Assembly: GCF_000312425.1 (NCBI RefSeq)
Contig: NZ_HE997181.1
Coordinates: forward strand, 4,344,045-4,408,044
Origin: Reyranella massiliensis 521
GTDB taxonomy: Bacteria; Pseudomonadota; Alphaproteobacteria; Reyranellales; Reyranellaceae
Reading direction: 5' to 3'
DNA length: 64,000 nt
In this document: piece by piece, positions 32,952 to 44,962 of the stretch
Layout of the letters: every line of letters begins with the position of its first letter
Numbering within the stretch: the first letter of the stretch is position 1
Position numbers and translations under genes: made by a program
Notes under the pieces: model-generated
Told to the model about the DNA's origin: nothing
The model's input: the letters and a program-made list of their open reading frames with translations, nothing else
The model's database searches: none

Positions 32952-33760
32952 GCGAAGCCTCGAAGCGGCAGTCCAGGCCGTTGCAGCCAGTTGTCGGGCA
33001 GATAATCGGCACGAGCATCGATCAGGTGCAAGGCGTAGGCGTGGCGTTGCCGCGGCGAACGGTTAGGGGCGCTGGCATGTGGCAGCAACCCATGCAGCAC
33101 CACCAGCGCGCCGCGCTTTGCGTCCAAGGCTACGGGTTCGATATCGGGCCAGGGCGTCGTGTCGAGGATTTCTGTCGCCATTTCGCTCCCGACTTGCCTG
33201 AAGCGCTCCCGCAGCGGACCACGATGGGCGCCCGGCAGGGCCATCAGGCAGCCATTCTCCTTGTCGGCATCGTCGAGCGCGATCCAGAAGCCGGTGACGG
33301 TCGACGGCTGAGTGCAGAGATAGGTCGCGTCCTGGTGCCAGCCGACTTCGGCGCCAATCCGCGGCTGCTTGAAGAGGTACATGGACTGCAACAGCAGTGG
33401 CTCTTCCAAGCCCAGCGAATGGGCTAAGGCGGCGAATTGCGGCCGGCGGGAGATATGGTCGAACACCGGATCGAGGTCGTGCAGAGCATGGCCGATCTTG
33501 TTCAGGGCCAGCGATACGGGCTGATCGGTCGCCCCCTCCTCGAAGAAGAAATGGATGGCCTGCCCGGATTCCTGGAAGTAGCGGTCTCGCGCATGCCCCT
33601 GGTCGCGCGTCGAGAAGACGGTCCGCACGGACCCCGGATCAAATTCCGCCACCAACTCCGCCGCGCGCGCCTGCAAGGCATCGCAATCCGCCTGCGGCAG
33701 GAAATCCTCGATCACGAGAAAGCCGTCCCGTGCATAGGCTTCGAGATTGACCGCGTTCAC
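32948..33760 (-). CDS. Phytanoyl-CoA dioxygenase (PhyH) family 2-oxoglutarate/Fe(II) oxygenase
   Basis: 270 aa from the GTG at 33760, which overlaps the thymidine phosphorylase TGA (GTGA). An N-terminal [21 protein letters not shown] opens the double-stranded beta-helix fold. The iron site is [10 protein letters not shown] (His and Asp) plus [20 protein letters not shown] (distal His and the Arg for 2-oxoglutarate). It lies between nucleoside-cleaving enzymes in one coupled operon, so a nucleoside, base or ribose-derived substrate is more likely than a fatty acyl-CoA. That is inference from position only. Confidence 0.85.
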   Translation of the reverse strand: MNAVNLEAYARDGFLVIEDFLPQADCDALQARAAELVAEFDPGSVRTVFSTRDQGHARDRYFQESGQAIHFFFEEGATDQPVSLALNKIGHALHDLDPVFDHISRRPQFAALAHSLGLEEPLLLQSMYLFKQPRIGAEVGWHQDATYLCTQPSTVTGFWIALDDADKENGCLMALPGAHRGPLRERFRQVGSEMATEILDTTPWPDIEPVALDAKRGALVVLHGLLPHASAPNRSPRQRHAYALHLIDARADYLPDNWLQRPGLPLRGFA

Positions 33761-35076
33761 GCCACCCGCTCCATCAGGACAGGCTTGGACGCAGGTGCCG
33801 CCTCGCCGATCCGGATCGCCCGTCGCACCTCGGCAATTGCCTGATCGGCGTCCGCGTCGGTCGCGGCGTGGACAAGGCACAGCGGACTGCCTGCCTGGAC
33901 GTGCGTACCGACGTCCACCACCTCGGTTAGGCCGACCGACGGATCGATGGCGTCGTCGGCATGGGTACGGCCGCCACCCAGGCTTACAACGGCAATACCG
34001 ATATCGCGGGCATTCATGCCGGTGACGTAGCCCGTGTGCTCGGCCGAGCAGGGCCGAATGACCGGCGCCGACGACAGGTACCGACCGGGATGGTCGAGGA
34101 AATCGGTCGGCCCTCCCAGCGCTGCGACCATCCGGCCGAACGTCTCGGCTGCCCGTCCATCGGCGAGGACCGCTTCCGCTTGGGCTCGGCCGGCGGCGAC
34201 ATTGGGCACCAACTTGCCGAGCACTAGCATCTCGGCCGCCAGCGCCATCGTCACCTCATGCAACCGCGGCTCGCGTGCGCCATTGCCCGTGAGATAGGCC
34301 ACCGTTTCGGCGACTTCGAGGGCATTGCCGACATCGCGGCCAAGCACGCGATCCATGTCGGTGATCAGTGCCACCGTCGGCAGGCCGGCCTGGTTGGCCA
34401 CCGCGACGAGGCTTTCGGCGAGGTCGCGCGCCATCTCCTCGGTGTCGCAGAAGGCGCCGGAGCCGCACTTCACATCCATCACCAGCCCGTCGAGCCCTTC
34501 GGCGATCTTCTTCGAGAGGATCGAACTCACCAGCAACGGGATCGACTCGACGCTGCCCGTGACATCGCGCGTGGCGTAGAGCCGCCGGTCGGCCGGTGCC
34601 AGATCGTCGGTCTGGCCGATCACGGCGCAGCCGACCTCGCACACAACCTTGCGGAAGGTGGCAATGTCGGGCTGCACGTCGTAGCCGGAGATCGACGCGA
34701 GCTTGTCCAGGGTACCGCCGGTATGGCCGAGACCGCGCCCGGAGATCATGGGCACGAAGGCGCCGCAGGCCGCCACGATGGGCGCCAGCATCAGGCTCAC
34801 CTTGTCGCCGACACCGCCGCTCGAATGCTTGTCCAGCACCGGCCCCGGCAAGTCGAGATCCGCCCAATCGAGCACGAGTCCGGACCGCGCCAACCCCAAG
34901 GTGAGCGCGACCCGCTCGGGCGTCGTCATGCCACGAAAGAAAACGGTCATCGCAAACGCCGCCACCTGGCCTTCGCTCAGAGTGCCATCGTGGATTCCAC
35001 GCACGATGAAGCCGATTTCCTCGGCGGAGAGTTCGTGGCCGTCGCGCTTACGACGAATGATCTCCTGCGGCAGCAT
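33757..35076 (-). CDS. deoA: Thymidine phosphorylase
   Basis: 439 aa, the usual DeoA length. Motifs: [20 protein letters not shown] at the N-terminus, [10 protein letters not shown] and [14 protein letters not shown] (the phosphate-binding loop), [16 protein letters not shown], and [16 protein letters not shown]. It splits thymidine and deoxyuridine with phosphate, yielding the base and deoxyribose 1-phosphate. It sits 5 bp after the purine nucleoside phosphorylase gene and overlaps the oxygenase gene, inside the nucleoside uptake operon. Confidence 0.95.
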   Translation of the reverse strand: MLPQEIIRRKRDGHELSAEEIGFIVRGIHDGTLSEGQVAAFAMTVFFRGMTTPERVALTLGLARSGLVLDWADLDLPGPVLDKHSSGGVGDKVSLMLAPIVAACGAFVPMISGRGLGHTGGTLDKLASISGYDVQPDIATFRKVVCEVGCAVIGQTDDLAPADRRLYATRDVTGSVESIPLLVSSILSKKIAEGLDGLVMDVKCGSGAFCDTEEMARDLAESLVAVANQAGLPTVALITDMDRVLGRDVGNALEVAETVAYLTGNGAREPRLHEVTMALAAEMLVLGKLVPNVAAGRAQAEAVLADGRAAETFGRMVAALGGPTDFLDHPGRYLSSAPVIRPCSAEHTGYVTGMNARDIGIAVVSLGGGRTHADDAIDPSVGLTEVVDVGTHVQAGSPLCLVHAATDADADQAIAEVRRAIRIGEAAPASKPVLMERVA

Positions 35077-35081
35077 GGCGC

Positions 35082-35873
35082 CTAGCCGTAATGCTCCAGG
35101 AAGGTGCGTAGTAGCCGGCGCACATTACCGGACGCCGCACCCGCCACGGCAAGCGTCTGCTCGTGACCCAGCACACCGGGCACGAGGCCGGCGGCATAGT
35201 TGGTCATCAGCGACAGGGCCACGACCTTGAGGCCGGCATGGCGCGCCAGGATCGTCTCGGGTGCCGTCGACATGCCGACAGCGTCGGCGCCCAGCACGCG
35301 GGCGGCGCGAATTTCCGCAGGCGTCTCGAAGCTCGGCCCGCTGAAGAAGATGTAGACGCCGTCGTGGCAGGTCACGTTGGCTTGGCGAGCCGCTGCCAGC
35401 AGTTTCTTGAGCAGGGCCGGATCGTAAGCATCGACCATATCGACGAAGCGGCTGTCGCCCGGCCCGACGCCGAACAGCGGATTGACGCCGGCGAAGTTGA
35501 TGTGATCGCTGATCGCCATTACCGATCCGGGGGGCATGTCGAGCCGCAGACTGCCCGCGGCATTGGTCTGCACCAGCGTTTCGCAGCCGAGATCGGCAAT
35601 GGCACGAATCGCGCCCCCCATTTCATCGGCTCTGCCACGCTCGTAATAATGCGCGCGCCCCTGCAAAACGGCGATCGGGGTCGGCCCGACATGTCCCAGG
35701 ACCAGACGGCCGGCATGGCTGCCGACCGTGGTCAGCGGAAATCCCGGCAGATCGGCATAAGGAAGGGCAGCGACCTGCTTCACGTCCTCGACGAAGCTGC
35801 CCAGGCCGGAACCCAGGATCACAGCGACTTTCGGTTTGAAGCCGGGCGCAACCCGCGTAATGGCGTCGATCAT
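35082..35873 (-). CDS. punA: Purine-nucleoside phosphorylase (trimeric, PunA type)
   Basis: 263 aa from the ATG at 35873, overlapping the cytidine deaminase stop (ATGA). Marks of the trimeric class are [62 protein letters not shown] and [12 protein letters not shown] (with Met contacting the ribose). It cleaves inosine and guanosine with phosphate to the base and ribose 1-phosphate. Its neighbours supply its substrates: the importer upstream and adenosine deaminase downstream. Confidence 0.94.
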   Translation of the reverse strand: MIDAITRVAPGFKPKVAVILGSGLGSFVEDVKQVAALPYADLPGFPLTTVGSHAGRLVLGHVGPTPIAVLQGRAHYYERGRADEMGGAIRAIADLGCETLVQTNAAGSLRLDMPPGSVMAISDHINFAGVNPLFGVGPGDSRFVDMVDAYDPALLKKLLAAARQANVTCHDGVYIFFSGPSFETPAEIRAARVLGADAVGMSTAPETILARHAGLKVVALSLMTNYAAGLVPGVLGHEQTLAVAGAASGNVRRLLRTFLEHYG

Positions 35874-36265
35874 GGCCGACCGACGTGATGTGGACCGAAC
35901 GACATCGGCAAGAGCTGTCCCAAGGTTACCGTGCGATGCAGCCCATCGGGACCACAGAGGTGGATCGGCGTATCGTCGGCTGCAAACTCGCGCAGCTTCT
36001 GGCGGCAGCCCCCACAGGGCGTGATGGTCTCGGGGCCCGGGCCCACCACGACACATTCCAGGATGCGCTTGTGGCCTGCCGCGACGAGGGCGGCGATGGC
36101 GCCGGCCTCGGCGCAGATCCCTTGTGGGTAGGCGGCATTCTCGACATTGCAGCCGCCGTGGATCGAGCCGTCCTCGGCACGCAGCGCAGCCCCTACGTGG
36201 AACTTCGAGTAGGGCGCATGGGCGTGAAGCATCATGCGTTGCGCGACATGGAGCAGATCGTCCAC
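35870..36265 (-). CDS. cdd: Cytidine deaminase
   Basis: 131 aa from the GTG at 36265; AAGGAG lies 7 bases upstream, inside the end of the permease gene. The family start YSKFHVGAALRAEDG and the zinc motifs NVENAAYPQGICAEAGAI and PCGGCRQKLREF are intact (three Cys ligands and the catalytic Glu). The enzyme converts cytidine and deoxycytidine to uridine and deoxyuridine, which thymidine phosphorylase can then cleave. It directly follows the permease gene (1 bp gap). Confidence 0.94.
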   Translation of the reverse strand: MDDLLHVAQRMMLHAHAPYSKFHVGAALRAEDGSIHGGCNVENAAYPQGICAEAGAIAALVAAGHKRILECVVVGPGPETITPCGGCRQKLREFAADDTPIHLCGPDGLHRTVTLGQLLPMSFGPHHVGRP

Positions 36266-36266
36266 C

Positions 36267-37190
36267 TCAATGCTCCTTCTCGTAGGGCACGCCGGCCGCC
36301 TTGGGCGCCACGGCATTGCCGATGAAGCCGGCTAACAAGAACAGGGTGAGAAGATAGGGCAAGGCCTGGATCAGTTGCACAGGAACTTCGCCGATGCCAG
36401 GCGCCTTCACGCCCTGCAGGCGGATGGCGACGGCATCGAGCAGGCCAAAGACCAGACAGGCGCCGAAGGCCGGGAACGGCCGCCATTTGCCGAAGATGAT
36501 GGCGGCCAGCGCGATGAAGCCCTGCCCTGCCGTCATGTCGCGGCTGAAGCCGGCATTCTGTGCAATCGAGAGATAGGCCCCGGCAAGACCCGCAAACAGG
36601 CCGCACAGGAGGACGGCGCGATACCGCAGCCAGGTGACCGAAACGCCGGCCGCATCGACTGCCAGGGGCATCTCGCCGACGGCCCGAAGCCGAAGTCCAA
36701 ACCGTGTGCGAGCGATCAGCCACCAGGTGAACGGCACCGACAATAGCGCCGCGTAGACCAGTACATTGTCGCCAGCCACGGGGAAGAAGATCGGCTTTAG
36801 ACGCTCGCCGTCGTTCAACGGCGGCGTCTGGCCGCCACGCGCGAACCAGGCCGTTCCCAGCACCACGGTCAGACCCGCCGCCAATATGTTGAGGGCGATG
36901 CCGCTCACGACCTGGTTGCCGCGATGGGTGATGCAGGCAAAGCCATGCAGTAAAGCCAGCGCCTCCGCCGCAACGATGGCGGCAGCGACGCCCGCCCAGG
37001 CCGAGCCGGTGAGCGATGCCGTCGCGGCCGCGAAGAAGGCCGCCATCAGCATCTTGCCTTCGAGCCCGACATCGATGACGCCGCTCTTCTCCGAGAACAA
37101 ACCACCCATGGCGCAGAGCACCAGGGGCGTCGCCACGCGCAAGGTCGCCGCGAGGGTCAGGGTGACGAAGGTGAGTACTTCCTCCATCAC
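36267..37190 (-). CDS. Nucleoside ABC transporter permease (BmpA-system, second permease)
   Basis: 307 aa. It shows about eight to nine hydrophobic segments and the family stretch LCAMGGLFSEKSGVIDVGLEGKML near the start, with GQGFIALAAIIFGKWRPFPA later, both typical of the permeases paired with BMP-family receptors. The first codon is GTG at 37190; an ATG at 37187 follows at once and may be used. It starts 1 bp before the previous permease gene ends its stop, in a tightly packed order receptor-ATPase-permease-permease. Confidence 0.92.
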   Translation of the reverse strand: MMEEVLTFVTLTLAATLRVATPLVLCAMGGLFSEKSGVIDVGLEGKMLMAAFFAAATASLTGSAWAGVAAAIVAAEALALLHGFACITHRGNQVVSGIALNILAAGLTVVLGTAWFARGGQTPPLNDGERLKPIFFPVAGDNVLVYAALLSVPFTWWLIARTRFGLRLRAVGEMPLAVDAAGVSVTWLRYRAVLLCGLFAGLAGAYLSIAQNAGFSRDMTAGQGFIALAAIIFGKWRPFPAFGACLVFGLLDAVAIRLQGVKAPGIGEVPVQLIQALPYLLTLFLLAGFIGNAVAPKAAGVPYEKEH

Positions 37191-38299
37191 TCAGCCCCGG
37201 CGCCCGAACAGCGCCTGCAGCCAGGGCCGCGGCAGATGGGCCAGGGCGCCGCAGAACAGGATGACCAGTCCCTGTATCACCACGACCATCTCGCGGGTCA
37301 TGGCGGGAATCTCGAAGGAAAGCTCTGCACCGCCCTGTTGCAGGGCGCCGAACAGGAGGGCGGCCAGCACGATGCCCAAGGGGTGGCTGCGCCCCATCAA
37401 CGCCACGGCGATGCCGGCGAAGCCGTAACCCGCCGGAAAGTCGAGCACGATGCGGTGGTGCACGCCCAGCAGCTCGTTGACTGCGACACCGCCCGCCAGG
37501 GCGCCGGACAGGCACATGGCCAGCATGGTCATGCGCCGGATGCTGGTGCCGGCATAGATCGCCGCCTCGGCATTGTGGCCCATGGTTCGCAAGGCGTAGC
37601 CCCAGCTCGTGCGCCACAGAAAAACCCAGACGGCAATGCTGCTGAGCAGGGCCAGGACGAAGGCGAGATTGAGCGCGGACGGCGCCACCGCGATACTAAT
37701 CGACTCCAGCACCGCCTGCATCGACGGCAACGATGCCGAGTCGGCGAAGCCGCGACTCTGCGCGGTCATCGAGCCCGGCGCGATCAAGACGTTTACCAGC
37801 AGGTAGACCATCAGCGCCGACGCAACGAAGTTGAACATGATGGTGGTAATGACGATGTGGCTGCCACGCCAGGCCTGCATCCAGGCCGGCACCGCCGCCC
37901 AGGCCGCACCGAAAGCCGCTGCAGCCACGATGGCGAGGAGGATCAACAGCGGGCCCGGCAGGTAGCTGTCGAGCGCCAGCACGGCAAGACCGCAGCCCAG
38001 ACCTCCGATGTAGGCTTGGCCCTCGCCGCCGATGTTGAACAAGCCGGCGTGGAAGGCGATCGCCACGGCAAGGCCGGTGAAGATGAAATTGGTGGCGTAG
38101 TAGAGCGTGTAGCCGATCGACTCCGAAGAGCCAAAGGCGCCAACCAGCAAGAGCTTCAGCGCATCGAAGGGTTCGACGCCGATGATACGCGCGATGATGC
38201 CGACGACAAAAAAGGCCAGCGCGACATTGACCAGCGGCAATACGGCGATTTCGACCCAGCGCGGCAACGGCCGACGAGCGGACCTCGGGACGACGAGGC

Positions 38300-38303
<4 letters not shown>
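37191..38303 (-). CDS. Nucleoside ABC transporter permease (BmpA-system, first permease)
   Basis: 370 aa with about ten hydrophobic segments. Typical stretches are YYATNFIFTGLAVAIAFHAG, LFNIGGEGQAYIGGLGCG and FPAGYGFAGIAVALMGRSHP, found in the inner-membrane components of BMP/nucleoside importers. Its ATG overlaps the stop of the ATPase gene (ATGA at 38300-38303). It forms the transmembrane channel together with the product of the next gene. Confidence 0.92.
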
Positions 38304-39816
<1,513 letters not shown>

Positions 39817-39829
<13 letters not shown>

Positions 39830-40833
39830 GAATTGTTGCTCATATAATCGTGCACGACGATCTTGCCCGAGATGATATCGGCCTTGGCGGCTTCGACCTT
39901 GGCCTTCATTTCCGGTGTCACGAGGCTCTCGTTGTCCTTGTCGAGCGCCCAATCGACCCCGCCTTCCTTGAGGCCCAACACCTGCGTACCGCCCTTCCAT
40001 TGATGGTCCTGGGCCGCCTTGAAGCTCTCATAGGTTGCTACATCGACGCGCTTCAGCATCGAGGTCAGCATGTTGCCGGGATGCAGATGGTTCTGGTTGG
40101 AATCGACGCCGATGCCGAGCTTGCCGCGATCCTTGGTCGCCTGGAGGATGCCGAGCCCGGTGCTGCCGGCCGCGGCATAGACGACGTCGACGCCGCGGTC
40201 GATCTGGCCGCGGGCGAGCTCGGCACCACGGCCGGGATCGTTCCACGCGGCGGGCGTCGTGCCCGTCATGTTCGTGATCAGTTCGGCGTTGGGATTGGCA
40301 TATTTGATGCCCTGCTCGAAGCCGCACTGGAAACGCCGCACAAGCGGAATGTCCATGCCGCCGACAAAGCCGATCTTGCCGGTCTTGGAGGCGAGCGCCG
40401 CCAGCACGCCGACCAGAAACGAGCCTTCCTGTTCGCGAAACACGACGGACTGCACGTTGGGCAGGTTCACCACGCTGTCGATGATCGTGAAGTGGATGTT
40501 GGGAAACTCCTTGGCGACCTTCTGCAGCGCTACGGCCTGGGCAAACCCGACGGCGATGATCGGGTCCTGGCCCCGCTGGGCGAAGCGGCGCAGCGCCTGC
40601 TCGAATTGCGTTTCGTTGCTGGGCTCGAACTCGGCGACGGCGATGCCGGTATCCTTCTTGAAACGCTCGGCACCCTGCCAGACCCCTTCATTGAAAGACT
40701 TGTCGAATTTCCCTCCGGTGCTGAAGACGATAGCGGGCTTGATCGTGGCCCGGGTCTGCGCCTGTGCAGGCGCCAATAATCCCAGGCAAACGACTGCAAA
40801 GACCGCAATTAGCGGTCCGACCCAGCGTTTCAT
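39817..40833 (-). CDS. BMP-family nucleoside-binding lipoprotein-like receptor
   Basis: 338 aa from the ATG at 40833 after AAGGGAG. It has a signal peptide (MKRWVGPLIAVFAVVCLGLL) with cleavage near AQAQ. There is a Cys in the signal (VVCLGLL), but it does not form a clean lipobox. The BMP/PnrA fold marks are PAIVFSTGGKFDKSFNEGVW, QAVALQKVAKEFPNIHFTIID, VGVLAALASKTGKIGFVGG, and GIGVDSNQNHLHPGNMLTSM. This family binds nucleosides. It heads the ten-gene uptake and salvage operon reaching to 31135. Confidence 0.93.
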
Positions 40834-40905
40834 GACGGCTCCCTTGTTCTCGGCCAATCTTGGACTGCGGCGCGCGCCGGGTCTAGGCACGGCTCCGCAG
40901 TACAA

Positions 40906-42405
40906 TCAGCCTGGAACGACGAACCCGTACCTTAGGTTCGAAGGATCGCGGCCTACGCGCTCGTAGTGCGACTTGACAGCCGCAAAGCGATCGTCCCGCC
41001 ACGCCGCCTTCTTGATGTCGTAGCGATACATCTTCGCCGAGTTCTCCCCGAAGATGGCCCGCTTCACCGGCCCGTCGGCCGGTCCGAGCGGCGCATAGCC
41101 GAACTTCTTTTGCATGTCCTCGGGGATTTCGAGTCGGCGCAGGGCCTCGATCTGCCACTGTGGCGCCCCTGTCCACACCGCATCGGTGCCCCATACGATG
41201 TGATCGGCCCCCAGGCCCTTCACCAGCATACCCATCAGTGCCGCACAAAGACGCGGCTCAGTCACCGTGGTCTGCGCAAATATCTGGCCGAGATCGGCAT
41301 AGACGTTGCTGACGCCGTACTTGGCCGGAATCTCGGCAAGGTCGCTGGTCCACTCGACCCGGCCGGTCTTCTCGAACTGGTCGTAACCACCCGCCGCAGC
41401 ACCCGGCGCACCCGTCCAGCGGAAGGCCGAGTGATAAACGACGAAGCGGATCTGCGGCCAGTCCTTTGCCGCCTTGCCGACATCGTCGACAGTCGCGTAG
41501 GGCGTCAGATGCGGCCAGCGTTGCGCGACCGAGGGTGGATAGAGGCCTTTGTGCACGCAGACGATGTCGTAACCCGCCTTCACGATCTTCTCGTAGAAGG
41601 GATAGACGAGTTTCTCGTCGTCCATGCGCCAAGGATGACGCGCCAGATCCTTGTTGGTGTTGTCGCCGACCGTATAGCCCTTCCACGAGTCCGGCTTGAG
41701 CGTGGCGATGCACTTGTCCACCTCATCCATCCAGCCGTCGTACCCCGGCGTAAAGATGGCATGCGACAGGAGACGCCTGGAGCCGGCTTCACGATTCACC
41801 TTCTCACGGGCGTCGGCCTTCATCTCGTTGGTCAGGAACCAGTCGCGTGGATCTTCCGATGCCGAGCCGCTGATCAGGGCGACCTTGGTGTCGCTGTCGA
41901 GATAGATTTCCTTGAACCAGTTGGGATACTTGAGGTCGTCGATGGTCTGCGGCTTGCCGACCAGTCTCGGATTCCAGCCGGCCTTGCCGACCGCCTCGCG
42001 CCCGCGCACGAATCCTTCGAGCCGCGTATCGTCGCGCAGGAAGTGCGTATGCACGTCCATGACGAACTGGTCTTTCAGGCCGTCAGCGCGCGCCTGCGCG
42101 AGATCGACGCTTTTGGCTTCCGCCGGTGCGGCGCCATAGAGCGGCCCGTAGACCTCGTTCATCGCGACGAAAGCTGTCGCCATGCCGGCGGCGGTCTGAA
42201 AGAAACGCCGACGCGACAGGCCGTTACGACGGCCATAGTCGTCGCCCAGTGCGTTCATGCGCGCTTCGACCTGCTTCTGCCGCTCGGTTCGAGCGATCGG
42301 CAGAAATTCGTCACTCGACACGACCTGGGTCGGCACCGGTGTCGTACCACCCGCCAGGCTGGCGGGCGCAAGTCGGCTGCGTTCCTCGTCGCTCAACAGA
42401 CCCAT
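40906..42405 (-). CDS. Metal-dependent amidohydrolase family protein with internal Tat-like motif
   Basis: 499 aa. A roughly 60-residue hydrophilic N-terminus is followed by SRRRFFQTAAGMATAFVAM (residues 64-82), which looks like a twin-Arg export signal with a long leader. The TIM-barrel starts at VMDVHTHFLRDD (His119 and His121) and later shows IVCVHKG, RFVVYHSAF and VWGTDAVWTGAPQ, the usual ligands of amidohydrolase 2 (decarboxylase/lactonase-like) enzymes. It follows the amidase gene by 50 bp on the same strand, so it probably acts on a product of nitrile degradation. The reaction is unknown. Confidence 0.85.
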   Translation of the reverse strand: MGLLSDEERSRLAPASLAGGTTPVPTQVVSSDEFLPIARTERQKQVEARMNALGDDYGRRNGLSRRRFFQTAAGMATAFVAMNEVYGPLYGAAPAEAKSVDLAQARADGLKDQFVMDVHTHFLRDDTRLEGFVRGREAVGKAGWNPRLVGKPQTIDDLKYPNWFKEIYLDSDTKVALISGSASEDPRDWFLTNEMKADAREKVNREAGSRRLLSHAIFTPGYDGWMDEVDKCIATLKPDSWKGYTVGDNTNKDLARHPWRMDDEKLVYPFYEKIVKAGYDIVCVHKGLYPPSVAQRWPHLTPYATVDDVGKAAKDWPQIRFVVYHSAFRWTGAPGAAAGGYDQFEKTGRVEWTSDLAEIPAKYGVSNVYADLGQIFAQTTVTEPRLCAALMGMLVKGLGADHIVWGTDAVWTGAPQWQIEALRRLEIPEDMQKKFGYAPLGPADGPVKRAIFGENSAKMYRYDIKKAAWRDDRFAAVKSHYERVGRDPSNLRYGFVVPG

Positions 42406-42455
42406 GGCAATCCTCGAAGCTACAGGGAAGAGCTGGCGTCCGACGCGAGCCTATC

Positions 42456-43907
42456 TCAACTTTGCGGAGGCGGCACGGTACCGGGCTTGGGATCGATGGG
42501 CAGCAGACGGTCGAGACCCACGAGCTTTTCGTAGAGAGCTCCAGCCTGCAGCAATGCCGCCTCTCCCCGTGGCTTGCCCACGAGTTGCAGGCCGACCGGC
42601 CGGCCGAACTGATCGAAGCCGCACGGCACGGCCAAAGCCGGGCTGCCGGTCACGGTGATGGCCGAGTTCAACGTCGAGCCCGCCATGTAGTTCTCGAGCT
42701 TCTTGCCGGCGATGGTTTCGGGCGCCCGCAGATTGACGTCGAAAGCCGCAGTCGGCGCCCCGGGCGTCACGAACAGGTCGTATGTCTGGAAGAACGCATT
42801 CATGCGCCGATACAGAGCCGCGCGTTCGCGTTCCGCCCAGGCCAGCCGGCTCGCCGTCTGCTTCAGGCCAAGCTCGGTGTTCCAGATGATATCCGGCTTG
42901 ATCAGGTCGCGATGCTGCTCGATCTGTTGCTCGCGATCGACGACGAACTGCTGGCTACGCAGCGCCATGAACACGTCGTCGACCGGCCCGAAGTCGGGAG
43001 ATACTTCCTCGACGATGCAGCCAAGCTCCTCGAAGCGGCGGGCCATCCTGGTGCAGATCTCGCGAATCTCGTGATCGAGCTCGAACCGGCCACCGAAGTC
43101 GGCACTGAAGGCGACTCGCTTCGGCATCACGGGCTTGGCGACCGCGGCGCTGAACGAAACGGCCGGCGCATCGAAGGTCATGGCATCGTGCGGACAGAAG
43201 CCGGCCATTGTGTCGAGAAACAGAGCGAGGTCAGGTACGTTGCGGGCCATCGGCCCCTGCACCGACTGCGGCGAATAGAGATTGTTCGAGGTGCCGCGCG
43301 TCACACGGCCGGCCGAAGGCCGCAGCCCCACCGTCGAGCAGTAGGTTCCGGGACGCCGCAGCGATCCGCCATGGTCGGAACCGTGTGCCAGCCAGACCTC
43401 GCCGGCCGCGACCGAAACCGACCCGCCGCCCGTCGAGCCGCCGCAGGTCAGCGACGTGTTCCAGGGATTGCGCGTGCGGCCGAAAACTTCGTTGAAGGTG
43501 CTGCCACCCGCGCCGAATTCCGGGGTATTCGACTTGGCGACGACGATGCCGCCTTTGCGCTCGATCCGCTCGACCAGCGGATGGGACTTGGCAGGTACGT
43601 GATTGGCGAAGATCGGCGAGCCGTAGGTGGTCCGCACGCCGGCGACATCCGTCAGGTCCTTGATCGAGACCGGCAGGCCGGCCAGCCATCCCGCTTCGCC
43701 TTCGGCCTCGTTGGCCTTACCGGCCATGATCCGCTTAGCGTGATCGCGGGCGCGATCGAGGCAGAGCGTCGGCAGCGCATTCAGCGCCGGCTCGACCTCG
43801 GAAATGCGCTGCGCCGAGGCATCGATCAGATCGAGCGGCGTGATCTCCTTCTTCTTCAGCCGGTGCACGGCCTCAACGGCGCTCAGACGCCACAGTTCGC
43901 TACTCAT
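42456..43907 (-). CDS. Amidase (amidase signature family)
   Basis: 483 aa. The Ser-cisSer-Lys triad is visible: PVSIKDLTDVAGVRTTYGS holds the Lys, CGGSTGGGSVSVAAGEVWLA the cis-Ser region, and GSDHGGSLRRPGTYC the nucleophilic Ser. No signal peptide is present. It hydrolyses amides to acid and ammonia. It lies 61 bp downstream of the nitrile hydratase accessory gene, so it most likely completes the two-step conversion of a nitrile to a carboxylic acid. Confidence 0.93.
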   Translation of the reverse strand: MSSELWRLSAVEAVHRLKKKEITPLDLIDASAQRISEVEPALNALPTLCLDRARDHAKRIMAGKANEAEGEAGWLAGLPVSIKDLTDVAGVRTTYGSPIFANHVPAKSHPLVERIERKGGIVVAKSNTPEFGAGGSTFNEVFGRTRNPWNTSLTCGGSTGGGSVSVAAGEVWLAHGSDHGGSLRRPGTYCSTVGLRPSAGRVTRGTSNNLYSPQSVQGPMARNVPDLALFLDTMAGFCPHDAMTFDAPAVSFSAAVAKPVMPKRVAFSADFGGRFELDHEIREICTRMARRFEELGCIVEEVSPDFGPVDDVFMALRSQQFVVDREQQIEQHRDLIKPDIIWNTELGLKQTASRLAWAERERAALYRRMNAFFQTYDLFVTPGAPTAAFDVNLRAPETIAGKKLENYMAGSTLNSAITVTGSPALAVPCGFDQFGRPVGLQLVGKPRGEAALLQAGALYEKLVGLDRLLPIDPKPGTVPPPQS

Positions 43908-43968
43908 CGTGTTCCTCCTCGGCTGCGGCGTGTGCCAGCACCGACCGAACGCTGACCGACGCCCACAT

Positions 43969-44313
43969 CTAACCTTGCTTCAACTCCACCGACTGGCCAT
44001 GCGGTGTCGTACGATAGGCTTCTGCCCAGGCATGAGCCCGCTCGTCGAGCTCCCGCGGTTCGGTCAGCGATCTCCTAACGCACAGGCGTTCGAGAGCCGC
44101 GAGCCAGCGGGCGTAGTAGCCCGAACCGTCATCGGGTGGCGCCTCTTGCAATACGGCCGATAGGGTCTCTACCCACTCCGCCCAGGTGAAATGGCCAGCG
44201 TCGCAAAGCTTCAAGGTCAGCGCGAAGGCCTGTGCCTGCCAGGGCTCGGCAAAGACCGGCCCGTCCGCGTCAACAGGAAGGCCGGGCAGCGCCGTGACAC
44301 GCTCATGCTGCAT
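43969..44313 (-). CDS. Nitrile hydratase accessory protein (cobalt-type activator)
   Basis: 114 aa from the ATG at 44313, overlapping the beta-subunit gene by 11 bp. Family marks are GPVFAEPWQAQAFALTLKL, AGHFTWAEWVETLSAVL, YYARWLAALERLCV and LDERAHAWAEAYRTTPHGQ. The protein resembles the beta subunit N-terminal part. In cobalt-type enzymes such activators deliver the alpha subunit with its metal and oxidised Cys ligands to the complex (self-subunit swapping). The gene order alpha-beta-activator supports this role. Confidence 0.88.
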   Translation of the reverse strand: MQHERVTALPGLPVDADGPVFAEPWQAQAFALTLKLCDAGHFTWAEWVETLSAVLQEAPPDDGSGYYARWLAALERLCVRRSLTEPRELDERAHAWAEAYRTTPHGQSVELKQG

Positions 44314-44962
44314 CGAGATAGTCTTCCCACAGATCGAGATGGACGGTGTCCGACGCATGGGCACTGTCGCCCCACAGTTCGCGGGCGGCGAAGCGCACCG
44401 TGTAGAGATATTGCGGGTTTTCGCCTTCGAAGCGGGCATTGGAATCGGGAAAGACGTGAGCGCCGTGGTGACACTCGATCACCCCTTCCCGCCCACGCAC
44501 ATAGCGCGGCAGCCGCGTGTGGCCGGTCGGATTGATGTTGCGGGGGCGGACGGTCGCGCCGTCGGCAAAGCGCGGCTTGGCCGAGGTCTGCCGCAAGGTC
44601 GGACCACCGGCGGCGATTGCCACCGGCACCTTGTCCGCCGTCAGGGGTGGCGTGGCGACAGGCGATGTCGGATCGCGCTTTCCCGTTGCCAATTCCTGCG
44701 GGGTAACGAGGCCCGCATCGAGCAGCAGCCTGATGCAAGATGCAAACCACTTCTCGTAATAGGTCATGCGCAGATAGTCGGCCGGCGGCAGCTGTTCGAT
44801 GCTGTGACGGCCCGCATCGATGTTCCACCGTCGCCAGGCGCCGGCGGCACGCCGCAATGCCAATACGCGGCCTTCCCATGGTGCGTGGAAGACGGGCTCG
44901 CCAGCTTCGGCCTTGACGGGGCCAAAGCCGTGCATGCCGCCCATGTCGTGAACGCCGTTCAT
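44303..44962 (-). CDS. nthB: Nitrile hydratase beta subunit
   Basis: 219 aa. The start [19 protein letters not shown] is diagnostic, followed by [20 protein letters not shown] and, in the C-terminal SH3-like domain, [20 protein letters not shown] and EVWGD-like [20 protein letters not shown]. The subunit completes the active site of the heterodimer that hydrates nitriles to amides. Its ATG overlaps the TGA of the alpha gene (ATGA). Confidence 0.95.
   Translation of the reverse strand: MNGVHDMGGMHGFGPVKAEAGEPVFHAPWEGRVLALRRAAGAWRRWNIDAGRHSIEQLPPADYLRMTYYEKWFASCIRLLLDAGLVTPQELATGKRDPTSPVATPPLTADKVPVAIAAGGPTLRQTSAKPRFADGATVRPRNINPTGHTRLPRYVRGREGVIECHHGAHVFPDSNARFEGENPQYLYTVRFAARELWGDSAHASDTVHLDLWEDYLDAA

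Noticed and set aside
40834-40905. Terminator between the amidohydrolase and nucleoside-receptor genes
   Set aside because: CTGCGG and CCGCAG can pair around a GC-rich palindrome, but there is no T-run, so it cannot be separated from chance in GC-rich DNA.
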